This document shows, in pieces, positions 16,549 to 24,531 of a stretch of DNA of 64,000 bases. Source of the stretch: Treponema sp. UBA4267 (GTDB lineage: Bacteria; Spirochaetota; Spirochaetia; Treponematales; Treponemataceae); assembly GCA_002395155.1 (NCBI GenBank), contig DGWD01000029.1, positions 1 through 64,000 on the forward strand. The letters are read 5' to 3'. Below the pieces are notes generated by a model, which was given only the letters and a program-made list of their open reading frames with translations, did no database searches and had not been told where the DNA came from. Position 1 is the first letter of the stretch. Every line of letters starts with the position of its first letter. A program made the translations under genes and the position numbers.

Positions 16549-16640
16549 TCAGGGAATGCAGTTGAAGGTTTTCCTTCGGTGCACAAACGGCACTCCCACT
16601 AAATATATGCCTGTTTTGCAGGCGAAATTAAAGTGAGGAC
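16549..16640 (+). promoter_or_regulatory. Structured 5'UTR, possible riboswitch, before the CoA ligase
   Basis: GGGA (16552-16555) and UCCC (16594-16597) can close a junction holding two hairpins: GAAGG-UUUU-CCUUC (16564-16577) and GUGC-N7-GCAC (16579-16593). A third hairpin, GCCUG-UUUUG-CAGGC, follows (16609-16623). The closing strand extended as UCCCACU (16594-16600) can instead pair with AGUGAGG (16632-16638), which contains the Shine-Dalgarno. These two pairings exclude each other, as in a translational switch. It matches no riboswitch class that I can name with confidence. Confidence 0.45.
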
Positions 16641-16646
16641 ATAAAA

Positions 16647-17999
16647 ATGGCAGATTGGGGAAAAGCAAATCCAGATGGAAAATATTGGAATAAGGAACTT
16701 GAAACACTTCCACGTGAGCAGTTGGAAGCAAAGCAGCTTGAAGATCTTAAGGAGATTGTAAAGTTTGCTTATGAAAATGCGCCATACTATAAACGCAGTT
16801 TTGACGAAGCTGGTGTAAAACCTGAGGATATTAAAACTCTTAAGGACATTCAGAAGTTTCCTTATATCAACAAAAAAACACAGCGCGATACACAGGGCGT
16901 AGGTTCATTTTTAGGCGAACTTGCTGCTGTTCCAGAAGAGGATGTAGTTTTTGTTTCGACTTCTTCGGGTTCAACTGGCGTTCCAACAATGTCGCCTTTT
17001 ACAAAAAAGGATTTTGATGAATTCCAGGATACAGAAAGCCGCTGGTTCTATCAGATTGGAATGAGAAAAAATGACCGCTATGTTCATGCCTTGAACTTTT
17101 CTTTGTACGTTGGCGGCCCTGATGTAATTGGTGCTCAGAATCTTGGTGCACTTTGTATTTGGGGAGGAACACTTCCTAGCGAGCGACTTTTATTTATCTT
17201 AAAAACTTACAAGCCTACAATTATTTGGACAAGTCCAAGTTATGCCTGGCAGTTGGGTGAAAAGGCAATAAAGGCTGGTTATGATCCTAAAAAGGATTTC
17301 AACATTAAAAAGATTATTGTAGCTGGTGAAGGCGGTGGTTCTATTGCTTCTACTCGTAAGGCTATTGAGGACCTTTGGGGAGCTGAACTTTATGACTTCT
17401 ACGGTCTTTCAGATATTTTTGGAGCATGTGCGGCAATGTGTGAAGCAAAAGACGGTCTTCATATTGCAGAAAACCACATCCTTGTAGAAACACGCGATAT
17501 TCATACTGGAGAGATTTTACCACCTGGTCAGGTTGGAGAGCTGGTATTTACAACTTTGAGAAAGCATGCACGTCCACTTATCCGCTTTAGAACTGGTGAT
17601 ATTGGATGGATTGATTACACTCCTTGTAAGTGTGGACGTACTCATGGACGTATTCATATTCAGGGTCGTCTGGATGATATGTTTATTGTTAGTGCGGTAA
17701 ATGTTTTCCCAAGTGATATTGAAGCAGTTATTCATGAACTTAAAGATGTAACTGGCGAATACTTAATCCGTATTTTTGAAAAGGATTTCACTTGCAAGTA
17801 CTCTGTTGAAGTTGAAAAGGCTTCTTCTAACACAGATCCAGATGAAAAAGTTGCAGAAAAAGTTTCGGCAGCACTTAAAGCTAGAATTGGAGTTAAGCCT
17901 GCTTCTGTTATTGTTCATCCAGATGGAGGTCTTGGAACTCGCAGTGAACATAAATCGAAGAGAGTAATTGACGAAAGACATATTGATTTTAGTATTTAA
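16647..17999 (+). CDS. Phenylacetate-CoA ligase-like AMP-forming acyl-CoA ligase
   Basis: 450 residues, the PaaK length. The AMP-binding P-loop is FVSTSSGSTGVPT (about residues 103-115), the aromatic-acid ligase motif YDFYGLSDIFGA is at about 250-261, and the hinge with RFRTGDIGW is at about 315-323. It joins an aryl or acyl acid, ATP and CoA, or makes ATP from acyl-CoA in reverse. Its link by a shared upstream motif to the oxidoreductase operon suggests that it handles the acyl-CoA formed there. The start is fixed by GTGAGGA 8 nt upstream. Confidence 0.88.
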   Translation: MADWGKANPDGKYWNKELETLPREQLEAKQLEDLKEIVKFAYENAPYYKRSFDEAGVKPEDIKTLKDIQKFPYINKKTQRDTQGVGSFLGELAAVPEEDVVFVSTSSGSTGVPTMSPFTKKDFDEFQDTESRWFYQIGMRKNDRYVHALNFSLYVGGPDVIGAQNLGALCIWGGTLPSERLLFILKTYKPTIIWTSPSYAWQLGEKAIKAGYDPKKDFNIKKIIVAGEGGGSIASTRKAIEDLWGAELYDFYGLSDIFGACAAMCEAKDGLHIAENHILVETRDIHTGEILPPGQVGELVFTTLRKHARPLIRFRTGDIGWIDYTPCKCGRTHGRIHIQGRLDDMFIVSAVNVFPSDIEAVIHELKDVTGEYLIRIFEKDFTCKYSVEVEKASSNTDPDEKVAEKVSAALKARIGVKPASVIVHPDGGLGTRSEHKSKRVIDERHIDFSI

Positions 18000-18030
18000 A
18001 CTGCTAACAATATGTTCATAAGGAGTAATT

Positions 18031-19197
18031 ATGCCTCAACTTTCAGATAGAACTGCAAATTTTACAGATAGTGTAATTCGACGAATGACACGTATTTCAA
18101 ATCAATACGGAGCGGTAAATCTTTCTCAGGGTTTTCCAGATTTCGAACCTCCAAAAGAGATTTTGAACAGACTTGCCGAAGTTACAAAAGAGGACTTTCA
18201 CCAGTATTCAATTACCTGGGGAGCCCAGAACTTTCGCGAGGCACTTGCCCGTAAAATTCAGCATTTTTCTGGAGTTGAGGTAAATCCTAATGAAGAACTG
18301 GTTGTAACATGCGGTTCAACAGAAGCAATGATGGCTGCAATGATGAGCGTTACAAATCCAGGTGATAAAGTAATTGTGTTTTCCCCATTTTACGAAAACT
18401 ATGGGGCCGACACAATTTTAAGTGGTGCCCAGCCAATCTATGTTCCACTTAATCCTCCAGAATTCAATTTTGATCCAAACGTTCTGGAAGAAGCCTTCCG
18501 CCAAAAACCTAAGGCAATTATTGTTTGTAATCCTTCAAACCCATGTGGAAAGGTTTTTACCCGCTCTGAACTGGAAATTATAGCCGGCCTTGCCAAAAAG
18601 TATGACAGTTTTGTAATTACAGATGAAGTTTACGAGCATATCCTTTACAAGCCTAATGTTCATACTTATATGGCTAGTCTACCAGGAATGAAAGAAAGGA
18701 CAATTACCTGCAATTCTTTATCAAAAACTTACTCAATTACCGGCTGGCGTTTAGGCTATGTTCAGGCAAATGCAGAAATTATAGAGCGAGTAAAAAAGGT
18801 TCATGACTTTTTGACAGTTGGAGCTGCAGCCCCTTTGCAAGAAGCAGCAGTTACCGGTTTGAACTTTGGCGACGATTACTATAAAGATTTACAAGAAAAA
18901 TACACCCATAAGCGAAATCTGTTTCTTAAGGGGTTAGATGATATAGGACTCAGGCATACAAATCCTCAGGGGGCCTACTATATCCTGATTGATATTAGTG
19001 AATTTGGTTATAAAAGTGATATGGAATTTGCAGAAGATCTGGCCCGCAAGGTTGGTGTTGGTGCAGTTCCAGGTTCATCCTTCTTTAAGGAGGCAGAAAA
19101 CAGGTATGTTCGTCTTCATTTTGCAAAAAAAGATGAAACTCTGAACGAGGCCTTGAACCGTCTTTCTCAAATTAGAAATAAGATAAAAGAGCTTTAA
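18031..19197 (+). CDS. Class I/II PLP aminotransferase
   Basis: 388 residues. The PLP lysine is in SLSKTYSITGWRLGY (about residues 231-245); the cofactor Asp/Tyr motif ITDEVYEHI is at about 203-211 and NPSNPCGKV at about 169-177. Closest by eye to the kynurenine/methionine/aromatic aminotransferase group (YbdL/KAT-like). It starts 31 nt after the CoA ligase with AAGGAG, so the two are one operon, and probably supplies the 2-oxoacid for the oxidoreductase. The amino acid is not determined. Confidence 0.88.
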   Translation: MPQLSDRTANFTDSVIRRMTRISNQYGAVNLSQGFPDFEPPKEILNRLAEVTKEDFHQYSITWGAQNFREALARKIQHFSGVEVNPNEELVVTCGSTEAMMAAMMSVTNPGDKVIVFSPFYENYGADTILSGAQPIYVPLNPPEFNFDPNVLEEAFRQKPKAIIVCNPSNPCGKVFTRSELEIIAGLAKKYDSFVITDEVYEHILYKPNVHTYMASLPGMKERTITCNSLSKTYSITGWRLGYVQANAEIIERVKKVHDFLTVGAAAPLQEAAVTGLNFGDDYYKDLQEKYTHKRNLFLKGLDDIGLRHTNPQGAYYILIDISEFGYKSDMEFAEDLARKVGVGAVPGSSFFKEAENRYVRLHFAKKDETLNEALNRLSQIRNKIKEL

Positions 19198-19247
19198 TTA
19201 ATTTATAAAAAAATATTTTAGAAAAATTAATCTTGGAAACATACAAA

Positions 19248-19281
19248 ACCTATTGACATGGTAGGTAATAAAAGATATTAT
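19248..19281 (+). promoter_or_regulatory. Operator and promoter of the mccBA-type cysteine operon
   Basis: The promoter is TTGACA (19253-19258), 17-bp spacer, TATTAT (19276-19281). The -35 lies inside an inverted repeat ACCTA-N9-TAGGT (19248-19266). The same 19-bp site, with one base changed, covers the -35 at 52935-52953. A cysteine- or sulfur-responsive repressor (for example Rrf2/CymR-like) is inferred; none is encoded in this window. Confidence 0.75.
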
Positions 19282-19287
19282 GAAACC

Positions 19288-19380
19288 ATGATTAATAATT
19301 TTGAACTCTATTTACAGAAAAAACTCTCATGTTGTTGTCTTCCTTGTTGTAAGCGAGGCGGATTTGATATGTGTAAATAG
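19288..19380 (+). CDS. Cys-rich leader peptide (attenuator), apparently leaderless
   Basis: 30 codons. Six are Cys, with CCCLPCC at residues 15-21 and a last Cys at 29. The ATG lies 7 nt after the -10 box, so transcription should start at or next to the ATG, and there is no Shine-Dalgarno. The sequence 19357-19365 (GGCGGATTT), six nt after the Cys cluster, can pair with the 5' arm of the terminator that follows. With enough Cys-tRNA the ribosome reaches the stop codon and covers this segment, so the terminator forms; stalling at the Cys codons frees it. The mechanism is inferred from geometry. Confidence 0.82.
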   Translation: MINNFELYLQKKLSCCCLPCCKRGGFDMCK

Positions 19381-19405
19381 TGTTTTATAGATTCTAATTC
19401 TATTA

Positions 19406-19448
19406 AAATCCGCCGGTTTGCATTTTGTAAATTGGCGGTTTTTTTTTT
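19406..19448 (+). terminator. Attenuator terminator of the cysteine operon
   Basis: CCGCC (19410-19414) pairs with GGCGG (19434-19438), extended by G-U and A-U/G-C pairs to about 12 bp with loop ATTTT, and is followed by ten T (19439-19448). The alternative pairing GGCGGATTT (19357-19365) with AAATCCGCC (19406-19414) is a perfect 9-bp antiterminator using the terminator's 5' arm. The methyltransferase Shine-Dalgarno AGGTGG begins 2 nt after the T run. Confidence 0.85.
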
Positions 19449-19459
19449 CAGGTGGAAAA

Positions 19460-20374
19460 ATGGTAAACAACAGAGAAAGCATTACGGCAAAACTTTGCTC
19501 ATTTGCAAGGGCCTATCATTCAAATTATAGCGAAAACAAGATTTACGATGACTATCTTGCCTTTGATTTGATGGGTAAAAAACAATACGAGGAAATGGGC
19601 CAGCTTATACAAAACGATTTTGATCTTTCAAGATTTGATTCCAGTAAATGGTTTAATCAAAAAAAGATAAAGGATGCTGTATACAAGTACATGCTTCCCA
19701 TCCCACTGGCCAGAATTTCTTTTGCAAAAAAGGAGCTGAAGGCTTTTGAAAAAAAGTATTCGGCAGATGGTGAAAAAATACAGTATTTAATTTGTGGAGC
19801 TGGAATGGATTCTTATGCTTTCCGTAATACAAACGAGAATCTGCATATTTTTGAAGTTGATCATCCAGATAGCCAGAAATATAAAAAAAACAGGATTAAG
19901 GAGTTGGACTGGATGCTTCCTCGTAATCTGACTTTTGTACCTGTAGATTTTACAAAGGACAGTTTGAAGGAAAAGCTTTTGGAAAATGGTTTTAATCCAG
20001 ATTTACCAACTTTTACGGCAATACTTGGAGTTACATATTATCTGAAACTGGAGATTTTTGAGGAAACTTTAAAAGTAATTGCAGATATTACGAATGAAAA
20101 GAGTCAGATAATTTTTGACTTTCCTGATGAAACAACTTTGAGTGGTCAGGCAGCAGAAAGGGTTAGCAGGCTTGCAAATATTACTGCAAGGCTTGGAGAA
20201 CCAATGCTAAAGGGATTTTCAATTAAAGAGATAGATGAAGCTTTAGAAAGGCATTCTCTGAAAATTGAAAATCATGAAAGTCCGCAGGATATCCAAAACA
20301 GATATTTTTCTGGTCGGAAGGATAACCTGCAGGCTTATGAAAACGTGCATTTTATTAAAGCAATAAAAAGATAA
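19460..20374 (+). CDS. LCM-family class I SAM-dependent methyltransferase
   Basis: 304 residues from ATG 19460 after AGGTGG; an in-frame start at 19418 lies within the terminator and is rejected. The SAM site is LICGAGMDSYAFR (about residues 110-122), followed by FEVDHPDSQ (131-139), the pattern of leucine carboxyl methyltransferase-like (PPM1/TIGR00027) proteins. The true methyl acceptor is unknown. It is the first gene of an operon with mccB and mccA, the position of the methyltransferase yrrT in Bacillus mtnN-mccAB operons, so a role in SAM to homocysteine recycling is possible. Confidence 0.8.
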   Translation: MVNNRESITAKLCSFARAYHSNYSENKIYDDYLAFDLMGKKQYEEMGQLIQNDFDLSRFDSSKWFNQKKIKDAVYKYMLPIPLARISFAKKELKAFEKKYSADGEKIQYLICGAGMDSYAFRNTNENLHIFEVDHPDSQKYKKNRIKELDWMLPRNLTFVPVDFTKDSLKEKLLENGFNPDLPTFTAILGVTYYLKLEIFEETLKVIADITNEKSQIIFDFPDETTLSGQAAERVSRLANITARLGEPMLKGFSIKEIDEALERHSLKIENHESPQDIQNRYFSGRKDNLQAYENVHFIKAIKR

Positions 20375-20397
20375 AGAAACGAGATATGGAGGCTAAT

Positions 20398-21561
20398 ATG
20401 GCAAAATTTAATTACAAAACAATTGAAACAGGATTAATTCATGGTGGTATTTATGGAGACCAGTACACTGGTGCTGTAAATGTTCCAATTTATCAGACTT
20501 CTACTTATGAACAGCAGGGCTTGGGTCAGAACAAGGGGTGGGAATATTCCAGAACAGGAAATCCAACCAGAGCGGCACTTGAAGCATTAATTGCAGAACT
20601 TGAAGGTGGTAGCCATGGTTTTGCCTTTGCTTCTGGAATGGCCGCTCTTACAGCAGTCCTTTCACTTTTTAAAAGCGGTGACAAAATCATTATTTCCAGC
20701 AATGTATATGGTGGAACCTTCCGCGTTTTGGATAAAATTTTCAAAAACTTCAATATCAGCTATTCAATTGAAGACACAACAGATTTGGAAGGTCTGGATA
20801 AAAAAATTACAGATGAGGTAAAGGCTATTCTTGTAGAAACTCCAGCAAATCCACTTTTGACAATTACAGATTTGGAAGGAATTGCAAAAATTGCTAAAAA
20901 GCACGGAATTCTTTCTATTGTAGATAATACTTTTATGACTCCTTATCTTCAGCGTCCTATAGAGCAGGGCATAGACATTGTAGTTCACAGTGCAACAAAG
21001 TATTTAGGTGGTCATAGTGATGTAGTTGCAGGTCTTGCTGTTGTGCACAACAAAGAACTTGCCGAACGACTTGCTTTTATTCAGAACGCAACCGGTGGAG
21101 TTTTAGGACCATTCGATTCCTTCCTCCTTATCCGCGGTATTAAAACATTGGGTGTAAGACTTGACCGCCATACAGAAAACGCCCTCAAAATTGCAAAATG
21201 GCTTACAGACCAGAGTGCTGTAAAAAAGGTTTATTATCCAGGTCTCGAAAGTGCCCAGGGCTACGAAATAAACAAAAAACAGGCAAAAAACGGTGGTGCA
21301 ATGATTAGCTTTGAACTTAAAGAAAACTATGACCACAAAACATTCTTTTCGTCACTTGGCCTTATTTCTTTGGCAGAAAGTCTTGGTGGTGTAGAAAGTC
21401 TTGCCTGCCATCCTGCAAGTATGACACATGCAAGTATTCCTCGCGAGATTAGAGAAAAGGTTGGAATTACAGATGGACTTATTCGTCTTTCGGTAGGAAT
21501 TGAGGGAGTTGAAGATTTAATTGCAGATTTGCAACAGGCAATCGCAAAGTCAGAAAAATAA
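20398..21561 (+). CDS. mccB: Cystathionine gamma-lyase/homocysteine gamma-lyase-type enzyme
   Basis: 387 residues from ATG 20398 placed 6 nt after GGAGG; the upstream ATG at 20386 overlaps that ribosome binding site. PLP lysine K201 is in SATKYLGGHSD, and SSNVYGGT is at 100-107. The length and the C-terminal SLGGVESLACHPASMTH fit cystathionine gamma-lyase/synthase. Because a cystathionine beta-synthase-like gene follows and the operon has a Cys attenuator, gamma-lyase (cystathionine to cysteine) is the likely direction, but gamma-synthase cannot be excluded by eye. Confidence 0.82.
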   Translation: MAKFNYKTIETGLIHGGIYGDQYTGAVNVPIYQTSTYEQQGLGQNKGWEYSRTGNPTRAALEALIAELEGGSHGFAFASGMAALTAVLSLFKSGDKIIISSNVYGGTFRVLDKIFKNFNISYSIEDTTDLEGLDKKITDEVKAILVETPANPLLTITDLEGIAKIAKKHGILSIVDNTFMTPYLQRPIEQGIDIVVHSATKYLGGHSDVVAGLAVVHNKELAERLAFIQNATGGVLGPFDSFLLIRGIKTLGVRLDRHTENALKIAKWLTDQSAVKKVYYPGLESAQGYEINKKQAKNGGAMISFELKENYDHKTFFSSLGLISLAESLGGVESLACHPASMTHASIPREIREKVGITDGLIRLSVGIEGVEDLIADLQQAIAKSEK

Positions 21562-21681
21562 AGCAGGCGTTGCGGGCGGCGATTGAGCTCGCAGGGTGGG
21601 TAGCGGAAAAGACCGCAGTCTGCCTAAAAAGATTTTTTAGGCAGGCGAGGACTTTGGAGCGAGGGCGGTTCTCCGCCCCTT
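21562..21681. repeat. GC-rich hairpin element between mccB and mccA
   Basis: A GC-rich 120-bp stretch in AT-rich surroundings. It holds an 11-bp perfect stem (CTGCCTAAAAA / TTTTTAGGCAG, 21620-21644) and GGGCGG-N4-CCGCCC (21663-21678), then TTAAAATAAGGAG as ribosome binding site of mccA. Its layout (GGGTAGC..., GAGG..., final G/C hairpin, AAATAAGGAG) resembles 53138-53215. Confidence 0.6.
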
Positions 21682-21698
21682 AAAATAAGGAGATTTTT

Positions 21699-22640
21699 AT
21701 GAAATATTATGAATCCATGCAGGATTTGATTGGAAATACACCACTGGTAAAACTTGGAAATATGGGAATTCCTGAAGGAATTAATCTTTTTGCTAAATTG
21801 GAACTTTGGAATCCGGCAGGAAGCGTAAAGGACAGAGTTGGTCGCGAAATGATTGCAGATGCAGAGGCCCGCGGTTTGTTAAAAGAGGGTGGGACAATTG
21901 TAGAAGGAACAGCTGGAAATACAGGACTTGGAATTGCTTTTGCGGCATTAAAAAAAGGCTACAAGGTAATCTTTGTCGTTCCTACTAAATTCAGCCAGGA
22001 AAAACAAATTTTGATGAAGGCTCTGGGGGCAGAAATAGTAAATACACCAAGGGAAGAAGGAATGCTGGGAGCCGAAAAAAAAACAGAAGAAATTAGAGCT
22101 TCTATTGAAGGGGCAGTTACACTTGGTCAGTTCCGCAATCCCACAAATCCTCTTGCTCATTACAAAACAACAGGTCCTGAAATCTTTAATCAGCTTGATG
22201 GCCATATAGATTACTTTGTAGCAGGAGCAGGAAGCGGGGGAACCTACAGCGGAATAATGCGTTACTTGAAGGAAAGAGATTCTGCCATTCAGGGAATTTT
22301 GGCAGATCCTATTGGTTCAACTATGGGGGGCGGAGAACACGGCGATTATAACATAGAAGGAATTGGTAACGATTTTATTCCTGATACCATGGATATAAAG
22401 CTGGTAGATAAGGTGATAAAGGTGACCGATGCCCAGGCTTTTGTTTCTTCACGTGAACTTGCACGCAAAGAAGGAATTTTAGCTGGTTCTTCAAGTGGAG
22501 CCGCCTTTGCCGCTGCAAAATTACTTGCCCAGGAATTAGCACAGAGTGGAGCTATTGAAAAGGCTGGTAGAAGTATTAATATTGTTACATTATTTCCTGA
22601 TCGTGGAGACAGGTATTTTTCTAAAAAACTATACGAGTAG
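21699..22640 (+). CDS. mccA: Cystathionine beta-synthase/cysteine synthase-family protein (MccA-like)
   Basis: 313 residues, fold type II PLP enzyme. PLP lysine K44 is in [11 protein letters not shown]; the phosphate/substrate loop reads TAGNTG (71-76) rather than the TSGNTG of CysK, which fits MccA-type enzymes as far as I recall. The glycine loop GAGSGGTYSG is at about 175-184. It would condense O-acetylserine or serine with homocysteine to cystathionine, feeding mccB. Its placement after mccB supports reverse transsulfuration. Confidence 0.8.
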   Translation: MKYYESMQDLIGNTPLVKLGNMGIPEGINLFAKLELWNPAGSVKDRVGREMIADAEARGLLKEGGTIVEGTAGNTGLGIAFAALKKGYKVIFVVPTKFSQEKQILMKALGAEIVNTPREEGMLGAEKKTEEIRASIEGAVTLGQFRNPTNPLAHYKTTGPEIFNQLDGHIDYFVAGAGSGGTYSGIMRYLKERDSAIQGILADPIGSTMGGGEHGDYNIEGIGNDFIPDTMDIKLVDKVIKVTDAQAFVSSRELARKEGILAGSSSGAAFAAAKLLAQELAQSGAIEKAGRSINIVTLFPDRGDRYFSKKLYE

Positions 22641-22709
22641 TCTTAAGTGTACTCCAAAAGTTTGAGGAATAGTTATATTTTGTAAAAAAAAATTGATGGA
22701 GGTGTAGAA

Positions 22710-23588
22710 ATGTCATTGGTGAATCTTGAATACCTTTTTGAAGAACCTACTAACTTGAATGAAGAATCTCTTCCTGATTATGCTAGTTTAGATTTTCTTT
22801 CAAATGGCAGTCATATTTATGGCGAGATTATGTGGCCTCATAACCTGAAAGAAAAAAGGCATCCTTGTGTAATTATGCTGCATGGTTTTCCAGGTTCCGC
22901 AAGAAATGATGATATTTCTCACGCTCTATGTAGAATTGGATGTGTGGTAATTGTTCCTCATCATAGAGGGGCCTGGGGAAGTCAGGGAAAGTATCTTATA
23001 ACTCATTGTGTTGAAGATGCTGTAAATCTTGCAAATTATGCACATTCAAAGGAATTTCTGGAAAAATATAATGTTCAGGAAAATCAGATTTATTTGCTTG
23101 GTCATAGTATGGGTGGAAATTCCGCTTTGAATGCCGGAAAAAATCTGGATTTTATACGGGGTATTATAATGCTGGCCCCTTATGATCCAACATGTTTTTT
23201 ACGCCTTGGAAAAGATGCCTATATGAAGGCCCTACTGAACGAAGGAAAAATTCTAAACTCAGATGGAATAGATTCGATTTATGAAGATATAGTCGAAAAC
23301 TCAGAAAAACTTGCTTTTCCAAACGCTTTTGATTCAGTTAAAGAAAAAAATATTTTGATATTTGAAGCAAAATATGACACAGTATCTTCCAACGAAGAAA
23401 TGATTCATCCCCTTTGGAAAAAGCTTATACAATACAGAGAGGAAAATCAGAATCATAAAAAAGATGATGAAGAATTGCCTTTACAAAAGCTGGTGGAATA
23501 TCCGGTAGAACATGGATTACTAGGACGAAGAATTTCAATAATTCGCGAAATTGCAAACTTTATAAAAATAACAGGAGATGCAAAATGA
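22710..23588 (+). CDS. Alpha/beta hydrolase
   Basis: 292 residues. The nucleophile elbow is GHSMGG with Ser133, and the oxyanion-hole HGF is at 58-60; a late His in VEYPVEHGLLGRR (about 272) probably completes the triad, with an Asp near FEAKYDT (about 224). No signal peptide, so cytoplasmic. The substrate is unknown; it resembles dienelactone hydrolase/peptidase S9-like esterases. GGAGGTG precedes the ATG. Its stop overlaps the LysR start by four bases, so the regulator is co-transcribed. Confidence 0.82.
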   Translation: MSLVNLEYLFEEPTNLNEESLPDYASLDFLSNGSHIYGEIMWPHNLKEKRHPCVIMLHGFPGSARNDDISHALCRIGCVVIVPHHRGAWGSQGKYLITHCVEDAVNLANYAHSKEFLEKYNVQENQIYLLGHSMGGNSALNAGKNLDFIRGIIMLAPYDPTCFLRLGKDAYMKALLNEGKILNSDGIDSIYEDIVENSEKLAFPNAFDSVKEKNILIFEAKYDTVSSNEEMIHPLWKKLIQYREENQNHKKDDEELPLQKLVEYPVEHGLLGRRISIIREIANFIKITGDAK

Positions 23589-24505
23589 CTATTCAACAAA
23601 TTAAATACGTAATTGGAATTACAGAAACCGGTTCATTTAATAAAGCAGCTGAAAAAATGTTTGTATCTCAGCCTTCTCTTACAAGTACAATACATGATCT
23701 GGAAGACGAACTTGGAATTACCATTTTCAATAGAAGTGGGCGAGGGGTTACTTTAACAAATGATGGTCAGGAATTTGTTTCTAGTGCACGACAGGTTTAT
23801 TTAAGCTTTCAAAATCTGAGCGAAAAATATAATGAAAATTCCAATATCAAAAAGAAATTCGGAGTTTCTACCCAGCATTATTCCTTTGCCGTAAAAAGTT
23901 TTGTGGAAATGGTAAAAGGCTTTAATACAAACGAGTATGAATTTGCAATCAGGGAAACAAAAACAAAAGATGTGATAGAGGATGTTGCTTCTTTAAAAAG
24001 CGAAATAGGCATTCTGTATTTGAGCGATTTCAACCGAAAGCCAATAGAAAACCTTCTTAAGGCACGCGATTTGGAATTCCATCATCTTATTGACTGTAAG
24101 GCTTATGTTTACATATGGAAAGGAAATCCTTTAGCAAAGAAAAAGGAAATTACTTTCAGCGATTTAAAAGATTATCCTTGTTTAAGTTTTGAACAGACAG
24201 ATGGAGAAAGTTTCTACTTTGCAGAGGAAATTTTAAGTACCGAAGAATACAACAGAACCATAAAAGCAAATGACCGGGCTTCTATGTTAAATCTAATGAT
24301 TGGTTTGAATGGATATACCTTATGTTCAGGCATAATTTGTGAAGAATTGAATGGCTCTGACTATTGTGCAATTCCTTTTAGAGACGAAGACGATAAAATT
24401 AATCGTGTTATGGAAATAGGTTATATAGTAAAAAAGAACTTCAATTTAAGCAGCATTGGCGAGTGCTATATAAACGAAATTAAAAAGTACTTGGGAAAAA
24501 ATTGA
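23585..24505 (+). CDS. LysR-family transcriptional regulator
   Basis: 306 residues. The N-terminal winged HTH is at residues 1-60 (IKYVIGITETGSFNKAAEKMFVSQPSLTSTIHDLEDELG), and a periplasmic-binding-like effector domain follows from about residue 90. It is coupled to the alpha/beta hydrolase gene (ATGA overlap), an arrangement less usual than divergent LysR genes. The effector and targets are unknown. Confidence 0.9.
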   Translation: MTIQQIKYVIGITETGSFNKAAEKMFVSQPSLTSTIHDLEDELGITIFNRSGRGVTLTNDGQEFVSSARQVYLSFQNLSEKYNENSNIKKKFGVSTQHYSFAVKSFVEMVKGFNTNEYEFAIRETKTKDVIEDVASLKSEIGILYLSDFNRKPIENLLKARDLEFHHLIDCKAYVYIWKGNPLAKKKEITFSDLKDYPCLSFEQTDGESFYFAEEILSTEEYNRTIKANDRASMLNLMIGLNGYTLCSGIICEELNGSDYCAIPFRDEDDKINRVMEIGYIVKKNFNLSSIGECYINEIKKYLGKN

Positions 24506-24531
24506 TGGAGTACTAATTTCTGGTAATGCTA

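Noticed and set aside
16549..16640. Cobalamin riboswitch
   Set aside because: GGGAA and a later CCC recall its core, but the B12 box and the long paired regions are missing.
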